Part shown: positions 59,336-64,000 of the stretch, piece by piece
Position numbering within the stretch: position 1 is the first letter of the stretch
How the letters are laid out: each line of letters starts with the position of its first letter
NCBI GenBank assembly: GCA_963693285.1
Contig: OY848927.1
Location: 2,668,501-2,732,500, forward strand
Source: Xestospongia muta
Lineage: Eukaryota; Porifera; Demospongiae; Haplosclerida; Petrosiidae
DNA: 64,000 nt
Direction of reading: 5' to 3'
Translations under genes and position numbers: made by a program
Notes under the pieces: generated by a model
Database searches by the model: none
What the model saw: the letters and a program-made list of their open reading frames with translations, nothing else
What the model was told of the DNA's origin: nothing

Positions 59336-62300
59336 ATGTCTCTTATAAGTCTTGTTTTGTGTATTTTAGTCTTTTCAAAGACGGTCGTTGCATTGTCCGA
59401 CTGCCGTGAACTTGACGTTCAGAGCGATGCTGAGGGATCATCTAAGCCTGTTCGTGGTAGGTTCTTGTGTCAGTTGTCTATATGGAGCTGTAAACATTAA
59501 CCATTAACTTCATAGCTCAAAGAGAGAATCTCAATTCAGTAACTTGATCCTCATATATAATGGTGATATAGCAATGTGTATATATGTATATATATATAAC
59601 TGACAAAGTATATATAGAGAGTTTATTTCAATGCCAGTTGATTACATCAACTAATCAAATCTTTTAGTGATATAGTGTAAATTCTGTGGGTATCCAAACT
59701 ATTCTCTATTGCATTTTTGTCTCTCCAAAACATCATTGTGGTTCGTATGCTATCATCAAGTACATATGCATTTTCAAACTTTAGAGATGAATTGTGTAAT
59801 AAAGTATATTTAATATCTGTTAACTTTGTTTATACACAACTCAATGTCACTTGGGTTTAACATACAATGAAAAGTATTAACAACTCATAATATTTTCATT
59901 ACTAATTACTATGGAATTGATATTATGTACCTTAAAAAACAATTTATCATAAAAGACAAGTATATAGTATGTAGGGCTGTCCTATTATAAATTCCATAGC
60001 GATAGCCATGACACATAAGTCCATCATCCATGAAAATTCTTGTGGCTAACTAATGAGACATTAAACAGAATCTTCATAGCTCTGACAATTAACTGTATGA
60101 CTACCAAGTATTAGTCAGTAAGAAGTGTCATGTTCACTACTTGTTAGTGTCTTATATATAACCTAAATGACCATATATTGGTTACATCAACCAAACAAAT
60201 CTGTCAATGATATAGTGTAAATTCTGTGGGTAACCAAACTATTCTCTATTGCATTTTTTTCTCTCCAAAACATCATTGTGGTTCGTATGCTATCATCAAG
60301 TACATATGCATTTTCAAACTTTAGAGATGAATTGTGTAATAAAGTATATTTTATATCTGTTAACTTTGTTTATATATACATAAACATTTGTGTTACATAA
60401 TGAGGAATAACTTAAAATATTTGTACTATTTCTGTGTTAATTATAGGAAGTTCACTGATGTACTGTCGTACTAACAGTCTTCAATGTTGTACTGATAATT
60501 ACTTCAATGAGAAGAAGATAACTATTAAACAAAATCTCATCAACGGTTTGATACATGAATTCAAGCAAAGCAACTTTGACATTTTATGCAGGATTGTTAA
60601 TGCATTGGAAGACTGTAAGTTTATGCGGCTCTGTGAATACAGGCTATAAACAGGAAATGAGTGTGTAGTAGTGACACTGCTTTCAAGTAGATTCTAAGTT
60701 CCTACCAGAATTTTTCCTATATGTACCAACAAAGAAAGACAAGCAGATTATCTAAATGTCTCATCACTTTGATAAGTAATAGAGTTATTATTTTCAACCT
60801 TCCAAACCTGTTCTTCGTTTTGTAACACTTTAGTTTGTATCAATATCTTTATCTAGTTATATATAACACTTTCTTACAAGAGTTTACATCCTGTGTTCCT
60901 CTTCTAAAGCAACTTACACGATCCAATCAAAATACTCAATCTATGCAGTTTATTCAAACTTTCTCTGCTAACTTTATCATTAATACAACAAGCAATTTTA
61001 ATGTTAACATGTATTTTGATACTTTCCTTGATGATGTGAAGACTCAATTTATCACTGATTTTATAGCTCCAAAACTTCTTTTTCCTCTCAATTCTGTTCA
61101 ACGTATTTGTGTCAAAGGAAAGATTGATACAATGTTTAATACAACATTCATAGCACAAACTGTTGCTAATGTTGAAAAGTTAAGGAGAATTATTTCTGTT
61201 ATGAAGGAAATTAAAAAATGGTATAAAGATGTATTTCTTTTAAGAGTCTCTAATGGTTCATTTGTTGATAAATGTGTGGATACATTCTTGCAACTTCGTT
61301 GTGCTGCTTGCATTTGTAACATTCAACCATTGTGCCGGAGCATTTGTACATATCTTACTCAAGGCTGTTATGTGCCCTATCGACAAGGTCTGAGATCTCA
61401 ATTTGATATTTTGTGGAATGTTACACGCCAAGTTATTGACCAAGCAGAGCAAGCTGTAACTGATGCAATCTCTTCTGAAAATAATATATTCACAATTGAC
61501 TTTAACGACAACAGTCAGTTTGAATCATTTGTAAGTGAATCATATGATCATGATGAGTGATGAAAGGTTGATTAAAGTCATGTTTCTAATAACGACTTTT
61601 ATTATTCTATAGAAGTTTCAAGTTAGTTCTTGTGGTATTGTTTTCAGACCAACTGTTGGACGTAAACGTCGAGCTACAAATAATCCATTAGTATTACCAA
61701 ATACTATTATATTGAATGTCACTGGACTGAATGGCTCTTTTACATATGGTAATAGCAAACTATAATTTTTATGATTATAATTTTTACAGATGGAGATGGT
61801 CCTATTTTCTGTCAGAGCAGACCTATTACCAACTGTTGGGATGGTGATAAAGAGAGACAAATGGATGATGATATTGATGATATAAATGACTCCATTCAAT
61901 TCCAAGGTGAGCTTTATGGTCACACATTGTATAGCCTAATCAATGTACTTTTAGACATGAATCCAGTGGTGTCATTTAACAGGAGAGAGCTCATTGAACT
62001 AGCTAGATCTTTAGGTATAAGTCATATTATTATTACTTATAATTATAATGTTGCTGTTATTAAAGGTACTCCAGTGAGTGATTTCTTATCTGAGCAGTCT
62101 TTTCTTGAGATTGCTCCAAGTGGACTTCAAATACTACCTGGTCAACTATTCTCACTCATACTTAAAGACACCTCTACTCCAACTCCTAGTATTACTTCTG
62201 TTGTTACTACACTTCCAATCTCCACTATAAAGCCTACATCATCAATATTGATAGCCACTACCACTCCTACTATAGCTGGTACCAAAGATCCAAACAGTGG

Positions 62301-62370
62301 AACAACTTGGCCAGTAGCTTCACTTGGCATTTTAATGTTTAGTTTGATAGTTACATTGTTACTTTACTAG
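59336..62370 (+). CDS. Glypican-like GPI proteoglycan core protein, copy 4
   Basis: Seven exons: 59336-59456, 60447-60614, 60857-61530, 61613-61748, 61790-61906, 61955-62014, 62066-62370; 526 residues. Nearly identical to copy 3 from exon 2 on. Exon 1 is complete here (MSLISLVLCILVFSKTVVA, SDCREL, ending PVRG|GTAGGT). The exon 3 acceptor used by copy 3 (TTATAG) is mutated to TTATAT; the AG 6 bp upstream restores frame and adds two residues. It keeps the GRKRRA convertase site, the CWDG motif, the two extra cysteines and the GPI-type tail. One further cysteine replaces Arg in CAACICNIQPLC. It has a single 45-residue repeat and so two Ser-Gly sites after the last cysteine. Same role inferred as for copies 1-3. 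Confidence 0.83.
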
Positions 62371-64000
62371 AGACATAATTTATTAACTCAGTAATTCTAT
62401 TTCCCCCTTTAATTTTATAGCAATCATTTATTAGTTTGATATCAATGATCATGATTTTACTAAAATTTTCAGTGAACACACACACACCTCAGAACTGAGG
62501 TATAGAAGAAGGCTGAGGTTCAAAGGTCATAATCCTTAAGGAGCCTAGGGTTATATTAAAGCTTTTTGTAAATTTATGTAAATTCAAATATAATTATGTT
62601 ATAATTGATAAAATAGTAATTGTATTGGGAAATTAGTATAGATTAAATTTTAGCTTTAAATAGCTTATGTATTTCATATTTGAGAAATGAAACTACCACC
62701 TTCTGCTGAGATTGTATTACTCCAATGATACTGTTGAGGTTATCCATGTAATGGAATGAGCATGATATCATTGATCTTTGATTACAAAGTCAATACATAC
62801 TCTATTAGTATGTTTCCAAATATTTTGTTGCCCTAGGTCACTTTTGATGCTTCATACTAATATGTCTGGATAGTAAGTAATGATAAACATACAGTCACCA
62901 GTAAGTTGGTGAATTTAGCAATAATTACATGTATGCATGTAATCATTGTTATGTTTACTGACTTACTTGTACATTGATTAGTTTATTTAACCAATATATG
63001 GCTAAATAGGTTACATATAGCAAACATATTTTGATCCAAATAGTAACCATAATACTGTTTTCATTACTAATGTACTACTGCTTATGTAGCTACGTAAACA
63101 ATCAATTACATAATACATTAATAATCAAAATAGTATTATGTGTACTTTTGTATATGTAACCTGTATATTGTATTAGTTAAATCAATCAAATAATTAGTGT
63201 TGTTTTGGTATACCAAAACTAAAACTAAAATATATTTATTTTAATAGGGGTATAATAACTAAAATTGAGTACCTTGTAATACTAAAATTAAACTAAAGTT
63301 TAAATATCAGTTGATAAGTTTAGTTTTTGATCTTATTATTTATTGCTTTTTGCCCATAAAACCTAATATAAAACATATCAAGACCTGTTTATAAGGAAAT
63401 ATTAATTTGTAGCTGCCGCTACTTGTAATTACATGTAACTATATACATTGCCATCTTATAAGAAATGGAGTGTTAAATATGGTTCATATCCTAGCAAGTT
63501 AAAAAGGTATTGAGTTGAAAGTATATCTTGAACGTATATTTGAAGTTGTTATATGTGAATTAGTTTCCTTTATGACAAATAATTAACCTTACAAAACACA
63601 TAAAGCAATGCCAAGCTACTTATAGTGGACAAATTTGACAATAGCTTATGGAGACCAGGAGTACTCCTTTGAACAAATTCATTAAAACTAAAACTGAAAC
63701 TGAAACCAAAACTAAAAGAAATCTTTAGACACTACTGAAACTAAAACTAGAACTAAATGTTTTTACACAAGTATACTGAAACTAAACTAAAACGAAAAGA
63801 AATCAACTAAAACATTGTATCATACTAAAACAACACTAATATAAAGACTGGAACATATCATCGTTTAAATATGGCTCATATCTTGGCAAAATTAAAAGAA
63901 TCAGTGAGTTGAATGATTATCTTGTGCAAAGTGAACTTGAGGTTGCTGTGTGTGTGTGAACTATTTTGAAATATTTAAGTCTTACAGAACGCACAATGTT
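62371..64000. other. Start of the next duplicated flank; no gene before the window ends
   Basis: It mirrors 57532-58964. Position 64000 corresponds to 58964, the last base before the upstream region of copy 4 begins. A further unit would therefore start at about 64001. No coding exon lies here. Confidence 0.65.
62972..63195. mobile_element. MITE of the 52656 family, complete copy
   Basis: TTATTTAACCAATATATGG (left) is inverted at the right as a degenerate TTAGTTAAATCAATC, with GTTACATATAGCAAAC / TATATGTAACCTGTATA inside. The equivalent site in unit A (about 58135-58215) has lost the right half. Confidence 0.6.

Noticed and set aside
1..64000. CRISPR array, bacterial operons or tRNA/rRNA genes
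   Set aside because: No spaced direct repeats of CRISPR type, no bacterial-style gene runs and no cloverleaf or rRNA signature were found. All genes have eukaryotic splice structure.

Overview
This window looks like the nuclear genome of an early-branching animal, most likely a demosponge. The DNA is AT-rich, and the genes are densely packed with many introns of only 40-60 bp. The gene set is clearly metazoan: SART3, TRDMT1/DNMT2, a RIB43A-family ciliary protein, HDAC11 and glypicans. They sit beside lineage-expanded surface proteins with IgGFc-binding and beta-helix/multipass architectures. The organism is an inference from content; no marker sequence could be searched.

Layout. 411-5546 is a decayed Ty3/gypsy-class LTR retrotransposon with integrase upstream of reverse transcriptase. 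5547-8288 is intergenic, with a tandemly duplicated promoter/start region and a 485-bp insertion carrying a RecQ-like helicase fragment. 8289-10867 encodes a membrane protein with an IgGFc-binding N-terminal domain and mucin-like repeats. 11249-11366 is a foldback transposon with a 9-bp target duplication. 11726-17999 is SART3 (about 24 exons). 18201-22337 is a single-exon beta-helix plus multipass membrane protein. 22498-23760 (minus) is single-exon TRDMT1. 23983-28815 is a TGN38/TGOLN2-like protein. 28990-30580 (minus) is a RIB43A-like gene that shares a 142-bp divergent promoter, with a near-perfect RFX X-box, with HDAC11 (30723-37260). The large HDAC11 intron 6 hides, on the minus strand, the C-terminal exons of a leishmanolysin-like (M8) metalloprotease.

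The right third (37460-64000) is a tandem array of four glypican-like genes. Each has a signal peptide exon, the 14-cysteine glypican framework, a conserved CWNG/CWDG motif and a C-terminal GPI-type hydrophobic tail, with matching exon phases. The second copy was duplicated together with the 3' half of HDAC11, which survives as a pseudogene at 47252-48830. Copies 3 and 4 come from a later duplication of about 5 kb, and the window ends exactly where a fifth unit would start. The paralogs differ in convertase site, Ser-Gly (glycosaminoglycan) sites, extra cysteines and first exons, which suggests functional diversification of cell-surface proteoglycans in a local cluster.

Exons were assigned by hand from GT/AG sites and reading frame. 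Family assignments rest on recognised motifs, not on a search.
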